Source of the DNA: JBDSSS01 sp963764195
GTDB lineage: Bacteria > Actinomycetota > Actinomycetes > Actinomycetales > Dermatophilaceae
NCBI GenBank assembly: GCA_963764195.1
Contig: CAVXRG010000010.1
Span: 372,001 to 436,000 of the forward strand
Reading direction: 5' to 3'
DNA length: 64,000 bases
The notes under the pieces: generated by a model
The model's database searches: none
Seen by the model: the letters and a program-made list of their open reading frames with translations, nothing else
What the model was told of the DNA's origin: nothing
Shown here: in pieces, positions 16,634 through 25,193 of the stretch
Layout: every line of letters begins with the position of its first letter
How positions within the stretch are numbered: the stretch's first letter is position 1
Program-made: the position numbers and the translations under genes

Positions 16634-17980
16634 TCAGGGGCAGGGCTCGAGCGCAGCGATCTGCGGACGCAGCCCGCTGCCCCCCGACCCCTTCGTGAAG
16701 GTGCAGCCGAGCGTCGGCGACGAGATGTTCGCGACGAGGTCCTCGCCCGCCGGCTTGATGCCGGTCTCGACCCACCGGAAGAGGTCGGAGTAGGCCGAGA
16801 CGATCTCCTCACCGGTGAAGCTGCAGTGCCCGACGTCGCGGATCGCGCGCTGTACGAGCAGGTTGCCGCGTCCGTTGGCGCGCACCTCCTTGGCGTAGAT
16901 CTGCTCCATCTCGATGGGGACGAACAGGTCGCCAGTCGTGTGGATGCTGAGCACCGGCACCGACGGGGTGCCGTGGATGATCGGCGCCGGTGTGGTCCCC
17001 TGCGACTTACGGGCCCGGTTCGAGGCCGTGATCCGCTTGATCGTCGCATCGAGGGGGGCGAACGTGCTGCCGTACTCCGTCGCGTACACGGTGTCGCTGT
17101 TCTGCGCGACGGTGCCGCGGCGGCCGGCGATGGTGCCGTCGCCCGCGGAGCGGTTGAACAGGAAGCTGCCCGACTCGTTGAGCGGGCTGTGCCAGTACTG
17201 CCACGCCGTGTCGAAGGTGACGCGGTCACCACCCGAGCCCACCTCGACGAAGTTCTTGAACTGCTGACCGGCGGGTTTGAGGGCGAAGGCCCAGTTCGGG
17301 CCGGGGGCGTAGGAGAGGCCCGCCTCGATCCGCGGGACCGTCGTGGTGGTCCACGTCGACGACGGGAAGGCGTAGTCGTTCGCACCGAGACCGGCATACG
17401 CTGCTGCGCCGAGCCCGTAGTCGACGAAGTAGTCGAACAGCTCGACGTCACCCAGCACCCCGCACGCGGGCATCGCCCCGTCGTAGAGCTTCGGATAGGT
17501 CTCGATCGCGGAGGCGGTGACGTGCCCGCCCATGGAGAATCCGACGAGGTAGGTCTTGTCGAGCTGGTGGCCGAGCACCTGCCTCATCCGGACCGTGAGG
17601 TTCTTCGTGTCGATGACCCCGATGCCCGGGTCGTAGTCGTTGCGCCGGTAGCTCGACGCAGCCCACGCGTAGCCCTGCGAGATGAGGTACTGGTAGGCCG
17701 GGGGCGGGTCGACCGTGAGGTCCGGGCCGGTCCCGCGGTAGCCGTGGGCGTAGACCACGAGGTCGCCGTTCCAGTTACTCGGCACCTGAGCGATGTAGGC
17801 CGCCCCGGCGATCTCGCCTGAGGTCGCGTCCTGCCCGGTCGACCGCTGCACCTTGGCGACCGTTGCGGTCAGGGCCTGCTCGTCGATCCGGTAGTCGGTC
17901 CCCTGGTCGGCGGTCGCGGGGAGGCCCGTGCCCACCGTGAGGGCGAGGGCCGCTGCCGCGGCTGTGATCCATCTGCGCAT
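16634..17980 (-). CDS. Secreted alpha/beta hydrolase (lipase/esterase-like)
   Basis: A 448-residue exported serine hydrolase. Signal peptide MRRWITAAAAALALTVG with a cleavage region near LPATADQG. LVVYAHGYRGTGP forms the oxyanion turn, TYLVGFSMGGHVTASAIE the nucleophile elbow, SIHTTGDLFVPIEMEQ the acid and IRDVGHCSFTGEE the catalytic His. A long insertion between elbow and acid, rich in aromatic residues, could be a lid. No homologue with a known substrate is recognised; an extracellular esterase or lipase is likely. AAGGAG lies 6 nt before ATG 17980, so it is leadered. It ends close to tRNA-Gly on the same strand. Confidence 0.82.
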   Translation of the reverse strand: MRRWITAAAAALALTVGTGLPATADQGTDYRIDEQALTATVAKVQRSTGQDATSGEIAGAAYIAQVPSNWNGDLVVYAHGYRGTGPDLTVDPPPAYQYLISQGYAWAASSYRRNDYDPGIGVIDTKNLTVRMRQVLGHQLDKTYLVGFSMGGHVTASAIETYPKLYDGAMPACGVLGDVELFDYFVDYGLGAAAYAGLGANDYAFPSSTWTTTTVPRIEAGLSYAPGPNWAFALKPAGQQFKNFVEVGSGGDRVTFDTAWQYWHSPLNESGSFLFNRSAGDGTIAGRRGTVAQNSDTVYATEYGSTFAPLDATIKRITASNRARKSQGTTPAPIIHGTPSVPVLSIHTTGDLFVPIEMEQIYAKEVRANGRGNLLVQRAIRDVGHCSFTGEEIVSAYSDLFRWVETGIKPAGEDLVANISSPTLGCTFTKGSGGSGLRPQIAALEPCP

Positions 17981-18014
17981 CCGTGCTCCTTCGAACGGTT
18001 GGACCAGAAGTCTC

Positions 18015-18738
18015 TCAGCGGGGGTCGCTTCCGTCCACGCGGACGGTGGGCACGCCGACGATGGAGTACGTCGTCGACGCGATCGGGATCCCGGCCTCGT
18101 CGAGCCCGGCCAGGATGTGCCGGCTCATCGCGTCCTTGATCTCGCGGACACCGCGCTGCGGGACGAGGAAGGGCGCGGTCCTCGTCGTAGCCGACGGGCA
18201 GCACGAGCTCCGCCCAGAGGTAGGGGAAGTCCCGGGTGTAGGTGTAGACCGGGTCGTTGAAGATCGCCCCGTTGGTCACGGTGACGAGCCGGCCGGTGTA
18301 CTGCCGGGAGTTGACCCAGACCGCGGGGTCAGCGGCCGACACCGACGGTGCCTGGCCCATCTCCATGATCGTTGTGCGGAGGAACCCGAGCCGCACCACG
18401 TCACCGCGCACCCCGCCCATCGTGATCCGGTCGCCTACGCCGAAGGTGTCGCCGCGCCGGATGACGAAGTAGGCGGCCAGCGAGACGATGACCTGCTGGA
18501 GCGCGAAGGCGAGGCCGGCGCTGAGCAGACCGATGCCGGTGCTGATGTCGGTCCCGGGGGTGATCCAGATGTTGAGGATCCCGACGACGAGGATGACGGC
18601 GGAGAACAGTTGGAGGCCCTGGCGAGCCCAGAAGCGGCGCGGGTCGGCGACGTCGTCATGACGCAGATGCCTACCACGGGCACGCCCCGCGGGATCGGTT
18701 GCGTCCTGAGGATCCGCACCGAGACCGGGGGGTTCGTC
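18015..18738 (-). pseudogene. Mechanosensitive channel MscS-like, decayed by internal deletions
   Basis: The frame from about 18,723 to 18,180 encodes a recognisable MscS core: SAVILVVGILNIWITPGTD, a pore-lining helix LLSAGLAFALQQVIVSLAAYFV, then RRGDTFGVGDRITMGG, GFLRTTIMEMGQ and YTRDFPYLWAELVLPVGYDED. The expected helical/beta stretch of about 60-70 residues is then missing, and the channel C terminus reappears in another frame (FLVPQRGVREIKDAMSRHI to IVGVPTVRVDGSDPR, stop at 18015-18017). Upstream no ATG or GTG exists in frame, and a first membrane helix seems lost; RILRTQPIPRG in a third frame may be a remnant. A non-functional relic is likely. Confidence 0.75.
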
Positions 18739-18794
18739 CCGTTGAAGAGACGGGCTCTGCGGGTGGACACTCGTAGAGGGGCCGGCACCTGTGG

Positions 18795-21491
18795 GTGCAG
18801 GTGAGATCGGAGATCGCGGTGGACGGCGAACGACTCGGCAGGGCGGCCCTCGACCAGCGCGTCGCCGACCTCGAGTCCGACCTCCACGAGACCCGCGACG
18901 AGCTCGCCGCGACGAGCGAGATCCTCGCGATCCTGGCTGGCACTTCGAGCGCCCCGGAGGACGTCTTCGGCGCGATCGTCGGGCACGCCCGCACCCTGTG
19001 TCGCTCCGACATCGCCCAGATTCACCTGCTTCGAGAGGGGGCGTACCGTCTCGAGCGCGCGATCGGGCTCTCGAGCGAGTTCATCGATCTATCCGAGGTG
19101 AAGCCGGTGACGACTGACCGGACGTCGTTGATCGGCAGGGTCAGCCTCGACCGGACCACCCAGCAGATCGAGGACGTCCTCGCCGACCGGGAGTACGACC
19201 GACCGGACTTCCAGCAACTCGGCGGCTACCGCACCATCATGGGGGCGCCCATGATCGTGAGCGACGAGGTCGTCGGCGTCCTCAGCGTGTGGCGCACGAC
19301 GGTGGCGCCCTTCGACGCCCGGACCTGCTCGCTGCTGACGACCTTCGCCGCGCAGGGCGCGCTCGCGGTGCGCAACGTCGAGCTCCTCGGGGCCATCGAG
19401 GCGCGGTCGACCGAGCTGGGGCGCCGGGTCGACCAGCTCGAGGCGTTGTCCGAGGTGGGCGACGTGGTGAGCTCGAGCCTCGACGTCGACGAGGTGCTCG
19501 GCGCGGTCGTCGACCTCGCGGTGGAGCTGAGCGACGCGGACGGCGGCTCGCTGCTCGAGTTCGACTCCGACACAAATCTGTTCACTGTCCGGATGGTGGC
19601 CCAGCGCTCGGGGGGCGCGGTGCCTGACCTCGAGACGAGCCGCATCCACCTCGACGAGACGCTCGTTGGCCGGGCCTGCCGGGAGCGGCGCCCGATGCAG
19701 GTCGCCGACCTGGCGGACGCACGGGCAGACGGGCAGAGCGACCGGCTGCGCGACGAGCACCTCGCGGTCCTGCGTCGTGCCGGCTGGCGGTCCGTGGCCG
19801 TCGTCCCGCTCATCCGCTCCGACCGCCTGCTCGGGGCGCTCGTGGTCCGTCGCCTCAGCCCGGGCCGCTTCGGTGACGATGTGTGCGCCCTGCTCCAGGC
19901 CTTCGCCAACCAGTCGGCCATCGCCCTGGGCAATGCCCAGCTCTATCGAGAGCTGGAGCGCCAGAGCGGGGAGCTGGCTGAGGCCAGCCGACACAAGTCG
20001 GAGTTCCTCGCCAGCATGTCCCACGAGCTGCGGACCCCGCTCAACGCGGTCATCGGCTTCTCCGAGGTCCTGCTGGAGCGGATGTTCGGGGAGATCAACG
20101 ACCGGCAGGAGGACTACCTCCGCGACATCCTCAGCTCGGGTCGGCACCTCTTGGCCCTGCTCAACGACATTCTCGACCTCAGCAAGGTCGAGGCCGGCCA
20201 GATGGAGCTCGACCGCTCGCACTTCTCCGCCGGTGACGCCATCGGCTACGCGCTCGCGATGGTCCGCGAGCGGGCCGCCCGGCAACGGATCGCCCTGCGC
20301 ACCGCGATCGAGGACGACGTCGGGACGATCATTGCCGACGAGCTGCGCTTCAAGCAGGTGCTGCTCAACCTGCTCAGCAACGCCGTGAAGTTCACGCCCG
20401 AGGGCGGGACGGTCGAGGTCGGGGCGCGTCGCGTCGGAGCGCGGCTGGAGGTGACGGTCTCGGACACGGGGATCGGCGTGTCGGTCGCGGACCAGGATCG
20501 CATCTTCCACTCCTTCCAGCAGGGCACGCGGGGAGTGCGCAACGCCGAGGGCACCGGGCTGGGGCTCACCCTCACCAAGCGCATCGTCGAGCTGCACGGC
20601 GGGGAGGTGTGGCTGCATAGCGAACTCGGACACGGCAGCACCTTCGGGTTCGCCGTGCCCACCGGAGAGCCGCAGGCCCGGAGCGGGCCGAGCGGCACCC
20701 GGTCCTCAGTGGCGGGCGATGACCGCCCTACCGTCGTCGTCATCGAGGACGACCCGAGTTCCGCCGAGCTGCTCTCGGTCTACCTCGAGGCCGCCGGTCT
20801 GCGTCCCGTGGTGGTCGGGTCCGGCACAAAGGGTCTGGCGGTCGTCCGTGAGCTCGAGCCGGACGTCGTCGTCCTCGACATCCGCCTGCCCGGCATGGAC
20901 GGGTGGGACGTCCTCGCCCGGATCCGGGGCGAACCGGATCTCGCCGACACGCCCGTCGTCGTCGTCTCGGTTCTCCCGGACCGCAGGCGTGGAATGGCGC
21001 TCGGCGCCTCGGACTACCTCGTCAAACCGGTGTCCCGGGAGGTCCTGCTCGGGGCCCTGAGGCGTCTGCTCCCGCTGCCCTCCGACCGCCCGGAGCGCCG
21101 GGTCGCGGTCATCGTCGACGACGACCGTGCGGCCGCCGAGCTCGCGGCCCTCTCTCTCGAGCCCGCCGGCTGGGCGGTCCACACCTGCCAGCGGGCCGAC
21201 GAGGTCTTTGCGCTCGTCCACGACACCGACCCGTCCGTCGTCATCGTCGACCTGCTCATGCCGGAGATGGACGGCTTCGAGCTGATCGACCGGTTGCGCA
21301 GCGATCCCTCGACGGCGGCGGTCCCGATCGTCGTGCTCACCGCCGTCACCCTCTCTCCCGCCCAGCGGGCCCTGCTCGAGGGACGCATCGAGTTCGTCAC
21401 CTCCAAGAACGCCACCGAGCTGCGGCTGCTGGCCGACCGGCTTTCCGAGGCGTCCGGCACGCGCCACGCCTCGGGTCCGGGGCACCGATGA
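18795..21491 (+). CDS. Hybrid histidine kinase: GAF-GAF-HisKA-HATPase-REC-REC
   Basis: An 898-residue soluble kinase without membrane segments. A short coiled coil (~15-45) leads into two GAF domains (~50-195 and ~215-385). The phosphoacceptor is His410 in SEFLASMSHELRTPLNAVIG. The ATP-binding domain has LLNLLSNAVKFTPEGG, VSDTGIGVS and GTGLGLTLTKRIVELHGG. Two receiver domains follow: Asp695 in VVVLDIRLPGMDGWD with YLVKPVS, and Asp819 in VVIVDLLMPEMDGFE with FVTSKNA. This is first of four genes joined by ATGA overlaps, so phosphate probably flows from His410 to internal or following receivers. The start is uncertain: GTG 18795, 18801 or 18819 are all possible. Confidence 0.92.
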   Translation: MQVRSEIAVDGERLGRAALDQRVADLESDLHETRDELAATSEILAILAGTSSAPEDVFGAIVGHARTLCRSDIAQIHLLREGAYRLERAIGLSSEFIDLSEVKPVTTDRTSLIGRVSLDRTTQQIEDVLADREYDRPDFQQLGGYRTIMGAPMIVSDEVVGVLSVWRTTVAPFDARTCSLLTTFAAQGALAVRNVELLGAIEARSTELGRRVDQLEALSEVGDVVSSSLDVDEVLGAVVDLAVELSDADGGSLLEFDSDTNLFTVRMVAQRSGGAVPDLETSRIHLDETLVGRACRERRPMQVADLADARADGQSDRLRDEHLAVLRRAGWRSVAVVPLIRSDRLLGALVVRRLSPGRFGDDVCALLQAFANQSAIALGNAQLYRELERQSGELAEASRHKSEFLASMSHELRTPLNAVIGFSEVLLERMFGEINDRQEDYLRDILSSGRHLLALLNDILDLSKVEAGQMELDRSHFSAGDAIGYALAMVRERAARQRIALRTAIEDDVGTIIADELRFKQVLLNLLSNAVKFTPEGGTVEVGARRVGARLEVTVSDTGIGVSVADQDRIFHSFQQGTRGVRNAEGTGLGLTLTKRIVELHGGEVWLHSELGHGSTFGFAVPTGEPQARSGPSGTRSSVAGDDRPTVVVIEDDPSSAELLSVYLEAAGLRPVVVGSGTKGLAVVRELEPDVVVLDIRLPGMDGWDVLARIRGEPDLADTPVVVVSVLPDRRRGMALGASDYLVKPVSREVLLGALRRLLPLPSDRPERRVAVIVDDDRAAAELAALSLEPAGWAVHTCQRADEVFALVHDTDPSVVIVDLLMPEMDGFELIDRLRSDPSTAAVPIVVLTAVTLSPAQRALLEGRIEFVTSKNATELRLLADRLSEASGTRHASGPGHR

Positions 21492-21865
21492 GGCCGGTCG
21501 TGCTCCTCGTGGAGGACAACGAGAAGAACCTCAAGCTGGCGCGGGACGTGCTCGAGTTCTCCGGCCTGACCGTCCTCGTCGCAATGACCGGGGAGGAGGC
21601 CGTGGCCCGGGCCCGGGACGCCCTGCCGGACCTCGTCCTGATGGATCTCCAGCTTCCGGGCATCGACGGTCATGAGGCCTTGGGTCGGCTCAGGGCTGAT
21701 GCTCTAACCGCGACCATCCCCGTCGTCGCCCTGACTGCGTTCGCCATGCGGGAGGACCGTGACCGTGCCGCACGGGCGGGTTTCGACGGGTACCTCGAGA
21801 AGCCGATCGACGTGCGCAGCTTCCCCACCCAGGTCCGCGCCCATCTGAGAACGGAGCCGTCATGA
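21488..21865 (+). CDS. Single-domain response regulator (DivK/CheY-like)
   Basis: A 125-residue receiver domain with nothing attached. Conserved acidic pair in VVLLVEDNEKNLKLA, phosphoacceptor Asp in LVLMDLQLPGIDGHEA, Thr in VVALTAFAMRED and Lys in GYLEKPIDV. The NEKNLKLA stretch and the GYLEKPI ending resemble DivK-type receivers found beside hybrid kinases. Its start overlaps the kinase stop and its stop overlaps the next start (both ATGA), so it is made in step with its neighbours and could act as a shuttle or phosphate sink between the kinase and the receiver-cyclase. Confidence 0.92.
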   Translation: MRPVVLLVEDNEKNLKLARDVLEFSGLTVLVAMTGEEAVARARDALPDLVLMDLQLPGIDGHEALGRLRADALTATIPVVALTAFAMREDRDRAARAGFDGYLEKPIDVRSFPTQVRAHLRTEPS

Positions 21866-23016
21866 CCGACCCACCCACCCCTGTGCCGCCCCAGGGCCCG
21901 CCCATCGTCCTCGTCGTCGACGACCTCGAGCCCAACCTCCGGCTGATGGACGCGGTGCTCAGCCCGCGCGGCTTCGAGGTCCACTGCGTCAGGTCGGGTG
22001 AGGAGGCGTTGGGCTGGCTGGCGGACCGCATCCCGGACCTCGTCCTGCTCGACATCCAGATGCCGGGCATCGACGGCTACGAGACGTGTCGCCGGATCCG
22101 GGCCGACGCCCACACCGCGTTCCTGCCGGTCGTCATGGTGACCGCGAGCGGGAAGGAGCAGAAGCTCGCCGCCATCGAGGCGGGAGCGGATGACTTCGTC
22201 ACCAAGCCGTTCGAGCACGCCGAGCTCGTCGCCCGCGTCCGGTCGCTCGTTCGGATCAAGCGCTACCACGACACGATCGACCGGCAGGCCCGCGAGCTCG
22301 CCCGGTGGAACGGCGAGCTCGAGGCCAAGGTGTCCGCTCAGCTCGTGGAGCTCGAGCGCATGGGCCGACTCAAGCGCTTCCTGTCCCCGCAGATCGCCGG
22401 ACTCGTCGTCGAGAGCGGCGACGAGTCGTTCCTCACCAGCCACCGCGCGGAGATCACCGCCGTCTACTGCGACCTGCGCGGGTTCACCGGCTTCGCCGAG
22501 ACCGCCGAGCCTGAGGAGGTGATGGCGGTGCTGCACGACTACCACCAGGCCTTGGGTGACCTCGTGTTCCGCTTCGAGGGCACCCTCGAGCACTTCGCCG
22601 GCGACGGTCTGCTCGTCTTCTTCAACGACCCGATCCCCTGCCCTGACGCGCCGGAGCGGGCGGTGCGGATGGCAGTGGCCATGCGCGACCGGGTCTCCGA
22701 GCTCGCCGACGGGTGGCGTCGTCGGGGACACGCGCTGGGATTCGGGGTCGGCATCGCCCAGGGATACGCCACCTTGGGCCGGGTCGGCTTCGAGGGTCGC
22801 TACGACTATGCGGCCATCGGGACGGTGACCAACGTCAGCGCACGTCTGTGCTCCGTGGCCGAGGCCGGCCAGATCCTCGTGACGCAGCGGGTCGAGTCGG
22901 GCTCGGCCGACGTGGCGGTCACGAGGCACCTGGGCGGACGCGAGCTGCGCGGGGTGACCCGCCCCGTCGAGACCTACGAGGTGCTCGGCATCGACCACGC
23001 TCGGGTGCCGTCATGA
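21862..23016 (+). CDS. Response regulator with class III adenylate/guanylate cyclase domain
   Basis: A 384-residue protein. Residues ~10-125 form a receiver (VLVVDDLEPNLRLMD, Asp in LVLLDIQMPGIDGYE, TKPFEHAEL). A coiled-coil linker (~130-170, RQARELARWNGELEAKV) joins it to a class III nucleotide cyclase: VYCDLRGFTGFAE holds the first metal Asp, FAGDGLLVFFNDP the second, and YAAIGTVTNVSARLCS the transition-state Asn and Arg. The catalytic set looks complete, so phosphorylation probably controls cAMP or cGMP synthesis; the substrate cannot be assigned with certainty. It is coupled by ATGA overlaps to the lone receiver upstream and the ATP-grasp gene downstream. Confidence 0.92.
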   Translation: MTDPPTPVPPQGPPIVLVVDDLEPNLRLMDAVLSPRGFEVHCVRSGEEALGWLADRIPDLVLLDIQMPGIDGYETCRRIRADAHTAFLPVVMVTASGKEQKLAAIEAGADDFVTKPFEHAELVARVRSLVRIKRYHDTIDRQARELARWNGELEAKVSAQLVELERMGRLKRFLSPQIAGLVVESGDESFLTSHRAEITAVYCDLRGFTGFAETAEPEEVMAVLHDYHQALGDLVFRFEGTLEHFAGDGLLVFFNDPIPCPDAPERAVRMAVAMRDRVSELADGWRRRGHALGFGVGIAQGYATLGRVGFEGRYDYAAIGTVTNVSARLCSVAEAGQILVTQRVESGSADVAVTRHLGGRELRGVTRPVETYEVLGIDHARVPS

Positions 23017-24620
23017 CCGACACGTCGCGCCCGGCCACTCCGCTCGCCACGACGCGTCTCGACGACCACGACCCGCTCCTCGGGGACCTCGACGAGTCGG
23101 CCCGGCAGGCGGCCTACGACGCGCTCCAGCGGATGATGCCCGGCGTGTGGCGCTCGTGGCGGCTCAACGAGCCCGACGAGTCCGTCGTCGTCGTGCCCTC
23201 CGTCTCGCTCGACCGAGTCGTCCCGGGCGCGAGCGCCCTCAACCAAGCCATGGAGGAGCGGTATCTCTTTCTGCTCCTGCTCCTGCGGCAACCCCGGCTG
23301 CGCATGGTCTACGTCACCTCCGGTCCGGTGGACCCGACCATCGTGGAGTACTACCTCGCGCTGCTGCCCGGGGTCATCCCGAGCCACGCGCGGTCCCGCC
23401 TGTCGATGATCTCCGTCGGTGACGGCGGGCCGCTCCCCCTCACTGCGAAGGTCCTCGCCCGGCCGAGCCTCATCGCGCGGATCGCCGACCTCATCCCCAA
23501 CCGAGCACGCTCCCACCTCATCCCGTACACGACCTCGACCCTCGAGCGGGATCTGGCCCTCGAGCTCGGCATCCCGATGTTCGGCGCCGACCCGCGTCAC
23601 CTCGTGCTGGGCACGAAGTCAGGGTGCCGGCGGCTCTTCGACGAGTCGGGCGTGGACCACCCGGCCGGTGAGGAGGACCTGCACTCCGTCGGGGACATCC
23701 TCGACACGCTCTGCCGGATGCGCTCCGCACGTCCGAGGATGACCGAGGCCATGGTCAAGCTCGACGAGGGTGTCTCTGGTGCGGGCAACGCCGTCGTGGA
23801 CCTCGCCGGGCTCCCCGCCCCGGGGGACGCGGGCGAGCGCGCCGCCCTCGATGAACGGGTGCGCGCGATGGCGCTCGAGGGCAAGGACGTGACCCACGCG
23901 CTCTTCTTCGCCAAGTTCGCCGAGCGGGGCGGGATCGTCGAGGAGCGGATCGTCGGCGACGAGGTCCTCAGCCCCAGCGTCCAGCTGCGCACGACGCCCC
24001 TCGGCGAGGTCGAGGTGCTCTCCACCCATGACCAGGTCCTCGGTGGTCCGTCGGGCCAGTCCTACCTCGGATGCGTCTTCCCCGCCTCCCCCGACTACGC
24101 GCGGGCGATCACCGACCAGGCGCGCCGGATCGGCGAGAGACTCGCCGAGCTCGGCGTGCTGGGTCGCTTCGCGGTCGACTTCGTCGTCGTCCGTCGGGGG
24201 TCGACGTGGGCGACCTACGCGATCGAGGTCAACCTGCGCAAGGGCGGGACGACCCACCCGTTCCTCACCCTCCAGTTCCTGACGGGCGGCAGCTACCGGG
24301 CGGACGTGGGCCTGTTCGCCACGTCATCCGGCCGAGAGAAGCACCTCGTGGCCACGGACCACCTCGAGGACCCCGCCCTTCGGGCCCTGCGCCTGGAGGA
24401 CCTCTTCGACGTCGTCGCACGCACCGGTCTGCACTTCGACCCGGTCACCGAGACCGGCGTCGTCCTGCACATGATCAGCTGCGTGACCGAGCTGGGTCGG
24501 ATCGGCATGACCGCCGTCGGGAACACGCCGCCGGAGGCGCGGGCAGCCTACGACCGCGCGGAACGGATCCTCCTCGAAGAGGCCAGGGCCGCTGGGCGGC
24601 CCCGCCCACTGCCTGGCTGA
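23013..24620 (+). CDS. ATP-grasp peptide ligase, PGM1-related
   Basis: A 535-residue ATP-grasp protein. The N-terminal ~150 residues (pre-ATP-grasp) include VVVVPSVSLDRVVPGASALNQ and YLFLLLLLRQPRLRMVYVTS. The ATP-binding part has MVKLDEGVSGAGNAVVDL; RFAVDFVVVR and YAIEVNLRKGGTTHPFLTL give the metal-binding Glu/Asn region; a PGM1-like C-terminal domain follows (GREKHLVATDHLEDP, GVVLHMISCVTELGRIG). PGM1 of pheganomycin synthesis joins a carboxylate to a peptide amine using ATP, so amide-bond formation is expected; substrates are unknown. Being last in a four-gene overlapping signalling operon is remarkable: the ligase may make or modify the operon's signal. Confidence 0.8.
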   Translation: MTDTSRPATPLATTRLDDHDPLLGDLDESARQAAYDALQRMMPGVWRSWRLNEPDESVVVVPSVSLDRVVPGASALNQAMEERYLFLLLLLRQPRLRMVYVTSGPVDPTIVEYYLALLPGVIPSHARSRLSMISVGDGGPLPLTAKVLARPSLIARIADLIPNRARSHLIPYTTSTLERDLALELGIPMFGADPRHLVLGTKSGCRRLFDESGVDHPAGEEDLHSVGDILDTLCRMRSARPRMTEAMVKLDEGVSGAGNAVVDLAGLPAPGDAGERAALDERVRAMALEGKDVTHALFFAKFAERGGIVEERIVGDEVLSPSVQLRTTPLGEVEVLSTHDQVLGGPSGQSYLGCVFPASPDYARAITDQARRIGERLAELGVLGRFAVDFVVVRRGSTWATYAIEVNLRKGGTTHPFLTLQFLTGGSYRADVGLFATSSGREKHLVATDHLEDPALRALRLEDLFDVVARTGLHFDPVTETGVVLHMISCVTELGRIGMTAVGNTPPEARAAYDRAERILLEEARAAGRPRPLPG

Positions 24621-24638
24621 GCTCCGCCGCCGGGGCGA

Positions 24639-25064
24639 TCAACTGCCGGTGCTGGGCATCTCGATGTAGACGTCCTCGCCCTCGACGGTGACCGGGTAGG
24701 TGGTCAGCGAGGACGGCGCCTTGCCCATGGCGATCAGCCTCCGGGTCCAGCGGGGCATCTGCCTCCCCGCAAAGCCGGGGGCCCAGTCCATGTTGTCACC
24801 CGTGCGCAGGTCGAACCGCGAGTTGTGCCAGGGGCAGGTGACCGTCCCGTTCGCGAAGTGGCGGCCCCCGGGACCCTTGCTGAGGGAGAGGCCAAGGTGG
24901 GGGCAGCGGTCGTTGGCGGCACAGACGGTGCCGTCGACAGCGCCGACGATGACCGAGGTTCCCGCAGCGTCAATGGTGTGGAGCTGGCCGTCGGCGAGGT
25001 CGGCGACCGACCCGATCCGAACCCTGTGCGCGCTGCCCGTACTGCCCGTGCTGTCTGCCGCCAT
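24639..25064 (-). CDS. Rieske [2Fe-2S] ferredoxin-type protein
   Basis: A 141-residue Rieske domain protein. The two cluster-binding boxes are CPHLGLSL (Cys-x-His) and CPWHNSRFDLRTGD (Cys-x-x-His). It has no oxygenase domain, membrane anchor or Tat signal, so it is a small soluble electron carrier or the ferredoxin part of a dioxygenase-like system, although no oxygenase lies nearby. AGGAG lies 8 nt before ATG 25064. Converges with the PGM1-like gene (18-nt gap). Confidence 0.9.
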   Translation of the reverse strand: MAADSTGSTGSAHRVRIGSVADLADGQLHTIDAAGTSVIVGAVDGTVCAANDRCPHLGLSLSKGPGGRHFANGTVTCPWHNSRFDLRTGDNMDWAPGFAGRQMPRWTRRLIAMGKAPSSLTTYPVTVEGEDVYIEMPSTGS

Positions 25065-25193
25065 GGCTCACTCCTGCTCCCGTGGTGTTCCCCTCCTGCT
25101 GATCATGGGCGCAACCCCGTTGATCGGCAAGGGTTCTCGATGGTCGGGGCTTCCGCGACCAGTGCGGCGTGCTCCATTCCGAGGAACAGCGTC

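Noticed and set aside
18435..19025. Separate minus-strand gene overlapping the kinase start
   Set aside because: Serine/arginine-rich frame noise; the real signal in this part is the mscS remnant in another frame.
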